Shown in pieces: positions 25,795-37,758 of a DNA stretch of 64,000 bases. The position numbers were made by a program, and so were the translations under genes. The first letter of the stretch is position 1. Every line of letters starts with the position of its first letter. This DNA is from Gnetum montanum. Lineage: Eukaryota > Streptophyta > Gnetopsida > Gnetales > Gnetaceae. Where the stretch lies: assembly GCA_015680685.1 (NCBI GenBank), contig MNCI01000161.1, positions 76,119 to 140,118 on the forward strand, given 5' to 3'. The notes below the pieces were generated by a model. That model saw only the letters and a list, made by a program, of their open reading frames with translations. It ran no database searches and was not told the origin of the DNA.

Positions 25795-25975
25795 AGCCCA
25801 CTAAGGTCTAAAACTAGTGCTACGTCCCGCTAAGGCCTAAAACTAGTACTACAGTTGACTAATGCCTAAAATTGGCACTATGGCTTGTTATGGCCTTAAA
25901 TTGGCAACACTATGGCCTACCAAGACCTAAAATTGGTGAAGTAATAGCTTGTTGGGACCTAAAACTAGTGAGCAT
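25795..25975 (+). repeat. Degenerate tandem array, core CTAAAACTAG (old copy)
   Basis: About six units of roughly 30-36 bp, each with C/TTAAAAYTRG preceded by a CCCGCTAAGG-like or GACTAATG-like stretch. The position, just after gag-pro, matches the arrays at 46495-46602 and 63122-63226, although this element is much older. Confidence 0.75.
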
Positions 25976-26479
25976 AATGATCTTTTATCCAATCTACCTA
26001 AGGGCATCACATGCAAGTTTACTAATATGCATATAGCTTAGTTCACAATTATCATTATGACAAATTTTTATCTAATAGTTTTACTTTATGGCCTTGTTAC
26101 ATTTATCATCTATGCTTATGTGAAGCATCTAACATAAAAACTAGATCAAAACCTAAACACCTTCTTACATGCTGCTATTGCCAATTCCATGTACTGAAAC
26201 TCAAAGTGCACTAAAGTGCAAGGGGGAAAGTCTTTTCTAAACTAGGAATGGTAGGAGATAATTGCAATTTTCAAAAATTTGATCTTTTGGAAGTGAACCC
26301 CACCATACACCTCCCATGCAAGGTGTTCCAAGCTTGGAAACTCCATCAACGTTGGGGTTTTAACCCCTTGGAAAATCCAAAATCATGTTTAAGCCTTAGG
26401 TATAGAAAAATCCCTTTTCTAAGACGTACACTTAGAACCTCTTGAATTATAATCTAGCTATAAGTTCATGACCTACATG
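25976..26479. other. Unassigned sequence
   Basis: AT-rich, no supported ORF. A short plus-strand open stretch at 26248-26445 has no recognisable domain. Confidence 0.3.
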
Positions 26480-27560
26480 ACATTATGTTAATGAGGCCAT
26501 GGTGGTATTTCATCTTGCATAGATGGTGCAAGTAGTAAAGAAGTAGAATTGAAAGTTGAAGAGTGTTATGGTAAATAATAAGGATAAGTAGACAAAGATT
26601 CAACTTGCAAACTAGTGGCTCTATGATATTCATGGGGTAATAGTAATGAAAGAAAGAAGCATGGCTTGTAGAGCCACTAGAAGATATAAGTTGTTAAACA
26701 TAATATCCATATGGGTCCAATTGATAGTAAGGTTATTGCTACCTTGGTGGTGAAATCCCTTATGACTATGGATCTTACCATTAATGATAATGATCTTAAG
26801 GTTGAGGTGACACTTCATTAGGAAATTACTATTTTGAACTATTACCGATAATTACCTTATGGATAAAGAAATCTTCTAGGTGATTACCTTTTTGCCAATT
26901 TTGGATTCAAGGCATAGGCCCCAAATTCTTCCAAATTTCATAGTATAGGACAAAATTTCTTTGGATATTCATATTGGTCGATGTCAAAATATTCTTCCTC
27001 TATTTCATAATCTACAACTTCAACAATTGCAAAAGCCTTACTTTTTTGTTCATAGTAGTCCTTTTCTATATGCTTTCTTCTCCTTCAGCTCTTATCTTAA
27101 TTACCCTTATTCATTTTTCCCTCTACAATATTTAGAAAAGTCTAAAACTTCTTATCTAAGAAGTCCTATATTTTTTCCACATTTGTCGATATCTCTATGA
27201 TAGATTTTTGGATCAACAAGATTTTTCTTTATAGCAGTTCATCTAGTGGTGCTTTCTCCTCAAGATTGTAGATACGTACATCTCTTTTGTGAATGGAGGA
27301 ATCTCTATTATACACATTTCCACTTTCTTTCTTTTACGATTCTTCTTCTTCTTTGGCCACTTGATAAATAATCTTTTAAGTGTGTTCCATGCATCATGTA
27401 CAGTGATAATGGGTGCAATTGCATGTAGAAAATCTAGTCCATTAAAAGCACATTCATTAAAGCATGCAATCAATATACACATGAAACCAATATTCAAAAG
27501 TGTCTATATGCAATAGCCACAAAATAGGAGGGCACTCAATGATTAACATCTAACTCTCTA
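26480..27560 (-). pseudogene. Old gypsy gag remnant, copy 2 (middle part only)
   Basis: Minus-strand sequence parallel to 8050-8900 and 38900-39800: compare the Pro/Gln/Tyr-rich linker DNA at 26640-26800 with 8080-8200 and 39050-39200, and the block around 26880-27010 with 8280-8420. A Lys-rich patch reads 'KKKKNRKRKK' at about 27330. Both ends are missing, so it is an internal fragment of the gag-pro family. Confidence 0.5.
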
Positions 27561-28680
27561 ACAGTAACACACTATGCATGGAGACCTTTGAGAACTTGAC
27601 ATGTGCTTATGTTGAAGGCATGGATAAACTTGAGAAAGTTCATCACCAACTATCTAATGATGAAAATGATTATACCTACTGGAAATAGTTGGAAATGCTT
27701 GATAATTACAAAATAAAGCCCCTAGAGTTAGAAACTCTACCAACCAACATGGTGTATGCATTTTTAATAAATGGTAAACCAGTTATAATTAATGCAAACA
27801 TTGCTCATGAATAAAAAGACAAGTTGTTGGAGGTGGTCAAAAAATGACCAACAACCTTTGCTTGGTCACATCTTGAACTGATTGGAATTGATCCAAGGAT
27901 ATGCTAGCATTGTATCTACATCGATCTAGCCATGAAGCCAAGAAGATAGTTGTAGAGGTGACTGAACCCTAAGTTGAAGCAAATCATCAAAGAGGAAATC
28001 GAACAACTTCTCAAGTTGGAGTTCATCTATCCCATCATAGATAGTGAGTGGGTTAGCCCACTCATAATTGTGCCAAAGAAAAATTTACTTTAGGATGTTG
28101 AATATGGAAACATTTAAGAAACATTTTCCATTGTCATTTGTGGACCAAGTGTTGGAAACTATATCTAGGCACTGCTATTATAGATTCTTGGATGGTTATA
28201 GTGGCTATAACTAAATCTAGATAACACTATAAGATCAAGCCAAAAGAACATCCACAAATCCCTAGGGGACTTTTGCATATTGTAAGATGTTATTCAGTCT
28301 ATGCAATGCCTCTGCAACATTTCAACACCTAGTCCTTAGTATGTTTCAATAGCAAATTGGTAGTGGGGTAGAAGTATTTATGGATGACTTCTCTACCTAT
28401 GGGTTTACATTTGAGCAAGTCCTAGATAGCCTTGAGTAGGTGCTAAAAAGATGTGTTGAAACAAACCTTAGATTCAATTCACAAAAAATTCATTTAATGG
28501 TCTAGAAAGGCATAGTAAAAAGGCATAAAATTACTTAGGCAAGGATTGAGGTAGACCTGAAAAGATAAGGGTCATCCAAGGAATCACATGCCAACTAGAG
28601 ATAGTCAAAGATGTCCAATCATTCCTTAGACACACTAGTTACTACTAATGATTCATAGAGAATTTCTCTAACATTGCATT
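27561..28680 (+). pseudogene. Athila-like RT remnant, plus strand
   Basis: Plus-strand blocks in the right order: 'NMVYAFLINGKPVIINANI' (about 27750), 'RICQHC'-like RT leader (27900, the Q position is TAG), 'LKLEFIYPIIDSEWVSPLII' (28010), then the catalytic block 'VFMDDFSTYG' (about 28373-28403) and 'RCVETNLRFNSQK' (28450). The combination of an SEWVSP block with FMDDFSxYG is characteristic of the Athila lineage. It is heavily broken by TAG stops and ends where a minus-strand LTR starts at about 28690. Confidence 0.75.
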
Positions 28681-28689
28681 CTAAATGTA

Positions 28690-29190
28690 TACTAATACTA
28701 CTAGGTTACTAAGTATTTACTATTGGGCATACCAAGTATTCACTATTGGGATTACCAAGCATTACTATATTATGCTTGAAGTGGTTGTACTCATGTTACT
28801 TATGAATTAGAAATTTAAATGCTTCAAAATAAGTATAATGAATTTAAAGTAAAATACTAAAAAATAAACTTAAACTAATCTAAGTGTTGTAATGGATACA
28901 ACTGTGTCTAGGTACATATTGCACCTGAATAAAATCTCATATAATTAATTCAATCCATATTATAGGCACTCAAAGGGAAAAGTTTTCTAAGTTATATGAA
29001 AATAAATTACAAGATATTAGCTAAGGGATCAACTAAATGGTGTCATAAATGTAGCTTGTATGCATACTTATATAGGTAATGTGTGGATTAGCATTGACAC
29101 ACATGCACCAACACATCCTGAGATGTGTCAATGGGGTTGCATCAATGTAGTCACCTTATTGATGCTTCATAATAGATGATATAGATGTTA
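28690..29190 (-). repeat. Diverged LTR, minus orientation (copy C, partial)
   Basis: Contains the blocks 'GGTTACTAAGTATTTACTATTGGG', 'GGGATTACCAAGCATTACTA', 'GGTTGTACTCATGTTAC' and a minus-strand TATATAAGTATGC near 29070, then the U3 repeats ATGTGTCAATGGGGTTGCATCAATG (29125). It lacks the left third seen in copies A, B and D, so the LTR 3' end is missing or buried in the RT remnant. Confidence 0.5.
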
Positions 29191-30740
29191 TATATCAAAG
29201 GGCTTCCAATAGAGAAGTAAATCAAGCTAAAGAGGAAGTAGAAGGATAGTTGAGAAGAAGTTTACTAATGAAGCTTCCAACATCATTATGCCATAACCCC
29301 ATAGTAGAACTATGTTGATGGCAAGAGAGCCAAGATCATCTACTAGCTAAGGATTTCTTTGAAGAACACATAGCTATAATAGAGGAAAATTATTTTTCTT
29401 GAAAGCTTGATAGCCCAAAGGAAGCTTTTCCTAATGAAAAATTCTCTTTGTATAATGCTGAATTTTTCATAGAGTTCAAAGAACAAGAAAAGCTAGAATT
29501 AAGATAATAAAAAATAAGGAAAAAAACAAATGTTATTGTAGTAGCAATAGTTAAAGTAGAAAAAATTAGAAAAACAATAGTTAGAGTAGTAACAAAAGCT
29601 CCTAGAATAAGAATTACTAAAACAAGATGAGTGCTCAACCCCTGAATCATCATAACTAGCCTTAACTATTTTATGAAAGGAGTTACAAGAACTTTTAAAG
29701 TAAAAGAAAAGAAAGGAAGGATCATTTTAAGTCAAAAATAAGAAACCAAGCCAGAAATTAAATCTAGTGTTATCTTTTCATACAATGAAGATGACCCATT
29801 TATATGATGGCAAAAGCTTGTTATGTCACATTAGGACATGGCTAAAGCCATAGTTATTTTGTTTAAAGACATGGAATAGGTGATAGATAACTAAATTTTC
29901 AAGCTTGAATAATTCTTGATTTAGAATAAGAAGGAGATAGCAAGACTGAAAGATGAAATCAAAGATTATAAGAAGTTGAGTGAGTAGATGAAAGAAAAAT
30001 CCTAATAAAGAAATATTTATTAAAAAATACAAAACAAGCTTATCGATAGCTAGAAGAGGTTTTAGCTAGTGTGAGCTTGTAATTAGAAGAGAATAGATGA
30101 AGAGCTAATTTCTTAGTTAAAATTTCTAAAGAAATGAACAAAATAAGTTAGCATAGAGATTGAAGAAGTTAAGTGGAATAAGGGCTTTTATGAAAAAATT
30201 GATCAAAGAGCTTAAAATCCTATCATGACAACTACATAAATGATGGACAAATTATCATACTCTAAAAGAGATTTTCTAGGTAGTACAATGATGGCAGTAA
30301 TTAAAGTGATGATTGAAATTAATCAAAAGCAAGTTTAGTTCAAGCAAGCTTATACAATGGTGAAAGCAATATTAAATGAATTAGCCAATTCATTATTAGA
30401 TTTAGGACATAATGATTTAAGTGTTAAGAAAGTTATCAAAAAGCAAGCTAATTAGAACCTAACAAGTTGAATCAAATAGTCAAGGTTATCTACAACTATG
30501 GAAAAATATCTCAACAACTATTAATAGAAGGCCAACAAATATAGATGATGAAGATGGCCTTTGGGACCTTCCATAAACTATCAATTAGTTTGACTTTGTA
30601 TGAAGAAATTCTTAAATTAATTAATCCATAAATAGAATAGGTTAGTGTAGCTATTGTAATTGCTTAAGTGGATCTATAAAGCATGATGTGAATTTGTAAC
30701 TAAAAAAGGATGAGGAAGAATTTATTACAAAAAAAAAGAG
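29191..30740 (+). pseudogene. Decayed plus-strand coding sequence, unknown, coiled-coil rich
   Basis: Plus-strand frames are open over long stretches apart from TAG (from CAG) stops. Readable parts include a Lys/Glu heptad-like region 'NKKEIARLKDEIKDYKKLSE' (about 29928-29990) and a helical segment with 'FLGSTMMAVIKVMIEINQKQ' (about 30270-30335). No zinc finger, protease or RT block is visible. It could be a gag-like or accessory ORF of another retroelement or a decayed gene of unknown type; no function can be given. Confidence 0.35.
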
Positions 30741-31997
30741 AGAGAAGAAGCTTGTAAAAGGAGACTCTAATATAATGACAATTTAAGCAATTTTTTCTTT
30801 CCATTTTAGCTTATCATTCAATCTGGTATCTCTTTTATATCTTTTTGGTCCTTCATCTAAGTTTACACATTATTATATTTCACTAAAATAGCTATTTTGA
30901 AATGAGCTATTTTATTTTCTTATAAGACTTTATTTTATTTGTATTACATTTCTTGAATAAGATAGCTTATTTAAGTGTTCATTTTGAATAAGCATAATAT
31001 AAAATGTTATTTCAAATCTAAAATATGAGATTTTAAATAATTAATATTTTTCTTAAGGTCTTGGCTCTTTATGACATTACTTTTGCAACATATTTGGCTT
31101 TTAAAAATTATGTAACTAGATGATGTAGATTTCTAGAATGGTATTTTTTATGAAATTATTTGTTTTCTATTATAATAATTGTAAGATCTAGAACTCAATG
31201 ATTGTGAAAAATATTAAGGATTATTGGCTAATGTTGCAAATATTTAAAAGAGGAAGCTACCTATTAAGTATCATAAGAAAAATACTCATAACACTTTCTA
31301 GTAAAATTAAAATGTATATAAATTAAGTCATTAGCTTAATAGTCTAACTGAGGATATTTGCAGGTATCTATGCCTTGGTAGATCCATAGGCCAACAACCA
31401 CCTAAAATGAGTGAATATAGTATTTAAAGAGGATCATTTTCCTACTCTAAGAAATGCATTCTATGTTTTATATTTTTTGAACTTATATTTACTTTTAATT
31501 TTAATTTATATTTTATAAGGCTCTATTTATTTTTCTCCATCCTAATTAATACCAAAGAATCCACACTTCATAATCCACTCTAAAGACATCTAAACAAGAT
31601 ATCAAATAAATCTATGAATACCAAATCATATTTATAACACATCCAAGAGATTACATAAGCATAATGAAACATGCCTTCTAGCTCTATAAATCCAAAATAT
31701 GAAACATCATAATCATAAATATCACATACTATGTCAAGCAGTCCGATGATCCCTACATGCATAATGTCCTAACCATAATGAATATAATAAACATCATAAC
31801 ATGATCTACTAAACAACTTTAATGTCGTAACAATAAATGCATAACATAACAAACATATGGATCAAGGTCATACCTCTCAAGTCTCTAGTCTTCATCCCCT
31901 CCTACTAGCCACAATCATTTACCTAACTCATCTAGCAAGATTAGAGTGCATAACCATGGTAATCATATGATCATAATCACATAGATATAAGATATCA
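30741..31997. other. Very AT-rich stretch without recognised features
   Basis: Long A/T runs, no conserved coding block on either strand, no terminal repeats recognised. Confidence 0.4.
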
Positions 31998-32880
31998 ATA
32001 AATATGTCATTGATGAGCAATGGAGTATCCAACACCCAACCACATAAGATATGAGTGTTCATGCATAATCCCAATCAAACTCTGTAAATAAGACAATGTG
32101 ATTATGCTAGTAATTGATTAGCATTCATGATCATTGTCTTCCCATGTGAGGTAGTAAAATCTGTGCGTATAGTTTAACTCATGGTCAGGTATATGATACT
32201 AATGTTGTATTGACGATTATGCTCCTAATAAATATGAAGTGAAGGTAAAAGTTTCTAAATCCATGTAATAGTAAAACAAATCTAAACTAGCCTTTACGAT
32301 GAGTAGCTGGTCTTGATCTTCTAGTCACACCTTGGACTTTGTGCAACTACTAGTGGAATTACCAAGTACTACACTACAAGACATACTAAGTGATAGTACT
32401 ATTGGGTTACCAAGTAGTTACATTGACATGCTCAAGATTAGTCGTACTCATTCCACTTAATGACATTAAAAGTAAATTGCAAGTAATTGTAAACATTAAC
32501 TATGAAAATAGTAAATAGTAAACTAATTAAAAATAAAAAAACTAAGTGTTGCTACAATGATGAAAAGTAATCTCGATCTTTATTTTTGGTCATGCAATGC
32601 TTCCAAGTACATCACACTCGAATAAAGACTTCCTTCAATCACTTAACATCACATTGCAGGCATACACTGCTAAGTACTAAATTCAAGAAAATAAATTAAA
32701 AGAGTTTTATTACAAAGTTATCCAATCCCCTCCAAATCTGTGTGTCCTAAGTGTTACTTATATAGGCTAACATGCATCCTGCAATATCATTTATATGATA
32801 ATGTATGGTTAGATACAATAATGTATCTACAACATTATAGATACGATATCATAACTACGATATTGTTAGCTTAAAATTTT
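31998..32880 (-). repeat. Diverged LTR, minus orientation (copy D)
   Basis: Left end CAATGGAGTATCCAACACCCAACCACATAAG gives an LTR 3' end ...GCTCATCA on the minus strand. Internal blocks 'GGAATTACCAAGTACTA', 'GGGTTACCAAGTAGT', 'TAGTCGTACTCATTCC' and 'CTTTATTTTTGGTCATGCAATGC' match copies A-C and, for 'AGTCGTACTCAT', the plus-strand LTR at 1281-2210. Minus-strand TATATAAGTAAC near 32760. It follows the coiled-coil ORF copy 3 and is read as its 3' LTR. Confidence 0.55.
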
Positions 32881-33094
32881 TGAATTTATCATACCCTCAT
32901 GACTAACTAAAAATTCATCCTTGATCTTAAAACAGAATGAGGATGGAATCCTTACAAAATTGGGAGCTAGATCTACATGACACTGACTTCTATATACATG
33001 ACTCTCTAGTGTTACAATGGAGTTTACAAAAATGAACACATGACATGACAATTTTGACAAAGAATGAAAAAAAAAATCTGGCAAGGTTGAATGT

Positions 33095-35780
33095 AGCCTT
33101 ATGTTGTTCTAAGTGGAGGTGGATCTTCCATAGGTTTCTTTTCCTTGTCATCAAGCTTCTCTTTTTCCATTCTTGGATCATGGACCATCCATGCTGATGA
33201 ACCAATGTGGGATGAATTTGGCACATTCCATGGACATGGCACTTGTGGAAACATCTTATTGGCTTTAATGTACCACACCGCAAATTTTCATCTCTCTTCT
33301 TCAAAAGCTCTAGCCTTTTCTCTAAGTTCATGATAGTCTATTAAACTTTAATCCAGATTCGCTACTACATCCTTTTACCCCTGGTAACCAACCTTAACTA
33401 CTTCTAGTTCTAAGTTTGCTACTTGAAGTTTCTATAGAGCATCTTTTATATTTGCAAACTCCTCATATAAAGCATAAGTGGCTACTACCTATTGTTCTAG
33501 TTCATTTTGGGCTTGCTTACTATTAACATGGCCAAATTATCATATCAAAGGTTTACTAATGCCATGTATTCTTTTAAGTCTTCTATCTGTAGGCCTTTAT
33601 TTTTCACTTCCTCTTGATAGGTTTGGGAGATGCTATTCAAGATGGATTGCCAATCAAGATTTTGTGCTACAACCAAACTAATTTTGGCCTTTGCCATCTA
33701 AATCTCTTTCTCATTTATCTATTTATACATGCCCACTTGATCTTAGAAGTGTTCTTTGAGCCTTTCATGTTTCTTACCCTCATTTTGCCATGCACTAATT
33801 TTGATAGCTAGTTTCTATTAGATGGCCCATACCTCCTCCATAGAGAGGGTTCAATTTTCTCTTACAAGGTGGCTCATATCTTGGTTGACCTTCATTAGCT
33901 ACTCTCTCAACTGATGAATGCTTTCTTCTAGAGTGTTTTCTGCTTTTCTACTATGGTCAACCTCATGTTGTTTGCAGTGGGTTATTCATTTTCTTCTTGT
34001 AAGGTAGCAAGTGCTCTGGCATGCGCATATGATTGGGCTACAACTACTAAAGCATTCCATGCTACCTTTTCTTTCTCATCTATTATATCTTTATTATTCT
34101 TAAGGAGGAAATTGATCTACTCAATTTTGAATTGTGCCATCTAGTCTAGTGGTATGAACTAAGTTAGATCTCTCCTTTTGACCCTCAAGGCTATAAGATC
34201 TTTGTAATCAATGAAGCTTATTCTCAGCATGTTTTGTCCTAGTTTCAACCATGATTAATTTTTCTTTTGTGGTTATTAATTTAGACTATGTTGTAGTGAT
34301 ATCACTAGAAATATTAAATAGATTTTTCATAACGTGTCTTATCTACAATAGTCTATACAACACCTCTTCATGTTCTACAAGAGTCATAGAGGTACTAGCT
34401 ATTGTTTGAGCATCTTTGGCTCTAGAAATATTAGTTGGTGGCACAATAGGTACATTAAAGAATTATTTAATATGATCTGTGCTCACTTCTATGGCTCCGG
34501 CTGCATCATGGTGCTACAAGACCATAACTGTGGCTCCTTCTCCTAATTCAAACACCACTTGGAATGATGTAGCATTCTCAAAAATCTATTGTGACCACTA
34601 GGCCTCTCCTCCTAACTATAGCAATATCTATGCATTGGTAGGATTGGTTGAAATAATTGACCTTACTACATCATTAATAACCTTAAATAAATTAGCCTCT
34701 TCCATGCTTCCCCAACTGATGGTTTTTGCAATTTGCTGCAGATGACTCATTGAAGGTCTATAATCTTGCAATGATAATGGTGGAACTTGTGGTTGTTGTT
34801 GTTGCTATCCTATCAATTGGGTGGTCTCCTTAGTGCTTGGTTGTTCTTCTAATTGGTCCTTTTTGGGAGGCACTAGCTTTAGCATTTCAACATAGGAATC
34901 ATTTTGTGTCTTTCTCAATGCATCATTTGTATACCCTTGGATACCAGGGCATTTACATAAGGCAAAGAAATGGAAGTGTTAACTTCCTTACCTTCTTTTC
35001 TTTGAACTGCCTTTGGATTTCTGTGAAGTAGAGGTGAGCAATGTTTGCATTGATTTTTCCCATTAATCTTGCATTCCCTCTAGCTGCATATTTAAAGATT
35101 ATATTTAATATTTTGGTAGGAAATAGGTGATAAGTGCTAATTTTGAAATAGATCTTTTCTTTTGCAGTTAATTCGTTGTATTCTTTATCTTCCTTGCCAT
35201 ACACTCACTATAACCACAACTTCTTGGAATCTATGTTAGATCTAGTTAATATCTATGCCACCTTTGCTCCTTAATTAGGTACATTTAATAGTTATGTTAT
35301 TGCCTTAACTGAGCAAGATATTGAGATTCCTTCAATTTTAATTGTAGCATCAGCTTCTCAATTTTTTCAAAACTAGAGTGTTTCTCCTAAATACCATTCT
35401 CTAATTTCTTGTTAAAGTAGGCCACAAAGGAGATGACTAAAGTTGGGCCTTGATAGCTTCTAAAGAAAATTTCAAGAATGAACCAAAGTTAAATTCCATA
35501 AGTACTATCAACATGATGGGTTTTTCCTGAATAGCTTGAAAGCATATAGGTGATAGTGTAAGTTTTTGTCCCTAGACAAGTATTACTAGAACATCTGCTT
35601 ATGCTTGAGTTGATTGCTTTTTGGTAGGAGTTTGTTGATGAATGCTGAAGGATTATGCTTCTTGTTCTTTTTGTTCTATTTATGGATTTTTCTTACTTAC
35701 TTGTTCTCTTCCAAGGCCTCATGGTCTTTTGCTTACTAGTTATGGGAGTTCCCCTTGTGATCCTCTTTTTGGGGTCATCT
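33095..35780 (-). pseudogene. Unrecognised coiled-coil ORF, copy 3 of 3
   Basis: Minus-strand homolog of 13390-16240 and 18050-20715. It begins 'MTPKRGSQGELP' at about 35780. The C-terminal part, about 33100-33340, reads 'KMFPQVPCPWNVPNSSHIG' then 'WMVHDP' and a short basic tail before a stop, which is the best-preserved C-terminus of the three. Intervening sequence is open except for scattered TAG/TGA stops. It lies between an LTR-like segment (35790-36352) and LTR copy D. Function unknown. Confidence 0.5.
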
Positions 35781-35789
35781 ACAATCAAT

Positions 35790-36352
35790 CAAGGGTTTGA
35801 AATTACTAGAATATTCTTATAAATGAGTAACAATTTAATACCTTACTCATACCCTTAGTCATATCAAGTTCTTAGTTCATTATGATTGTAGGGTTAAAAT
35901 ATTTTTTTCAATAACAACCCCACTAGTACTTTAAATGAGTGGTATGGTCAATTAGAAGTCTTCTTAAAGTGGTTTTGGCCTTAACACAAGTGGTTTAATT
36001 TTAAAAATTATTAATATGTTCCTTAACTTACCCCTATAATACCTTCTAGTTGTTAGCAATTTCAAAAAAGAATCAACTCAAATATCAATGTCATAGATAC
36101 AATGTCGCCATTGAAAAATTAAGATTTCTAAAAGTTTTTCTTCGAAAAAATTGAGTCCAATAGGATAGTTGGAAGATATGCATCATGTTGAAAGGGTCTT
36201 TATATGGAGATGATGCTTTTTTTTTCAATGTTATGCTATTAGAACGAATACTATGAGTGATATGGGAAGTATTTATTATGATTTATTGAGATTGAAAGGT
36301 TCAATGTGATGTGGAATCACTTGGTAGGTATAAGATACAACAGTTATATACA
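35790..36352 (-). repeat. LTR-like segment before coiled-coil ORF, copy 3
   Basis: Minus-strand start TGTATATAACTG at 36352, directly after the purine-rich tract CCTACTTTGGGGAGGATCCACT. Ends just before the ORF start at 35780. The right edge matches copies 1 and 2 and the plus-strand tract at 508-536; the interior is more diverged than between copies 1 and 2. Confidence 0.35.
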
Positions 36353-36543
36353 AGTGGATCCTCCCCAAAGTAGGCTGCAGCCCTTAATTCCCTTGTACAA
36401 CCATACCTAAAAGTGTCCTTAGGCACTTAGGGAGTTGAATGTAACACATAACTATTTAGCAAAATACACATATTCGTATCACCAAATTTGATAAATAACT
36501 CTATGTTACCCAAAATCATAAGTTATGATTATTCAAATAGTAA

Positions 36544-37007
36544 GATGAAATGGTATTAGAAGGGACTATAGGAATCAAGATGTGAGGTGCCTTACCATAG
36601 GCATAATAAATGCTTGTGTTTTATTAGTGGTTAAGGTAATCATTAGCCTTTTTTTCCAAGATTCAAACCAAGTCTAGACCACATTCTAGTGACATAGCAT
36701 CGTTTCATCTCTTGGAATCACAATTGTAAAACTATCAATGTTAAAAGGAGTATTATCACTTGGCATATTGTCCAAGATGAAATGGTTTTAGAAGGGACTA
36801 CAAGAATTGAGACGTGATGTGCCTTACCATTGGCATAATAATTTCTTATGTTTTATTAGTGATTAAGGCAATCATTAGCCTTTTTGTCCAAGATTCAAAC
36901 CAAGTCTAGACCACATTCTAGTGATATCGCATTATTTCCTCTCTTGGAATCATAATCGAAAGACTATCAATGTTACAAGGAGTATTGTCACTTGGTGTAT
37001 TATCCAA
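36544..37007. repeat. Tandem duplication, unit 232 bp
   Basis: GATGAAATGGTWTTAGAAGGGACTA starts at 36544 and again at 36776. The two units agree through the block CAAGATTCAAACCAAGTCTAGACCACATTCTAGTGA and the ending AGGAGTATTRTCACTTGG. Two copies in direct orientation, with small differences. No coding content recognised. Confidence 0.8.
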
Positions 37008-37758
37008 GGAAGGATTTTATTCATGGAACTTTATTTTTATTTTTTACATTTCTAAGAAGCCACCTACCTTCAAGCATGGGTAACATGTCTTTCTAATGGA
37101 ATCCCCAAAAATTTATTCTATGCTCTTTTATTTGTTAAATGTGTCAACCTTTTTAAGGTAGCACTTATTTTCCTCTTACTCCCATTTTTTGGTAGATCTA
37201 CAAGGATAGAATACAACCTTAGTAACATGATAGATCTTGCAATAATAATCCAAAAAGAATCCACAAGTTCCCTTGATGTCACACTCTTTTCATTCCACTT
37301 AGTTCTTTGCTTTTCTATCTAGACATAATGATCACAAGTTTATTCTTAGTTTGATAATGGAAAGAATATCATTATGGCCATGGTAAGAACCTCTTATTAA
37401 TGGAATGGATGGATGAATGATGTGGGCTCACTGTGCAAATAATTAGCCTCTTATGACTTGATTCCATAGAGAAATTTTCACTTTATTAGGCTACATCTTG
37501 CCTTTATTTAAATGTGTTTTATTAATGATCAAAACTCATTTACAAAGGGTTTGAAACAAACTATAAAGGAAATGGGAAAGATGGTAAAAATTAGGAAAAA
37601 GTATAAGAACTGAAAAATGTTAAAGAATTGAAAAATATTAAAGAATGTGAAAAATTGAAGTGAGAAAAATTGAAATAATGAGAAAAATGTAAAAGAAAAT
37701 AAAAAAGCACTTATTAACTCCTATGTCATGATAGGGCATCTCCACCATAACTAAACTC
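37008..37758. other. Unassigned AT-rich sequence
   Basis: No supported gene. It includes an A-rich stretch with short imperfect repeats 'GAAAAATRTTAAAGAAT' at 37610-37700. Confidence 0.35.
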
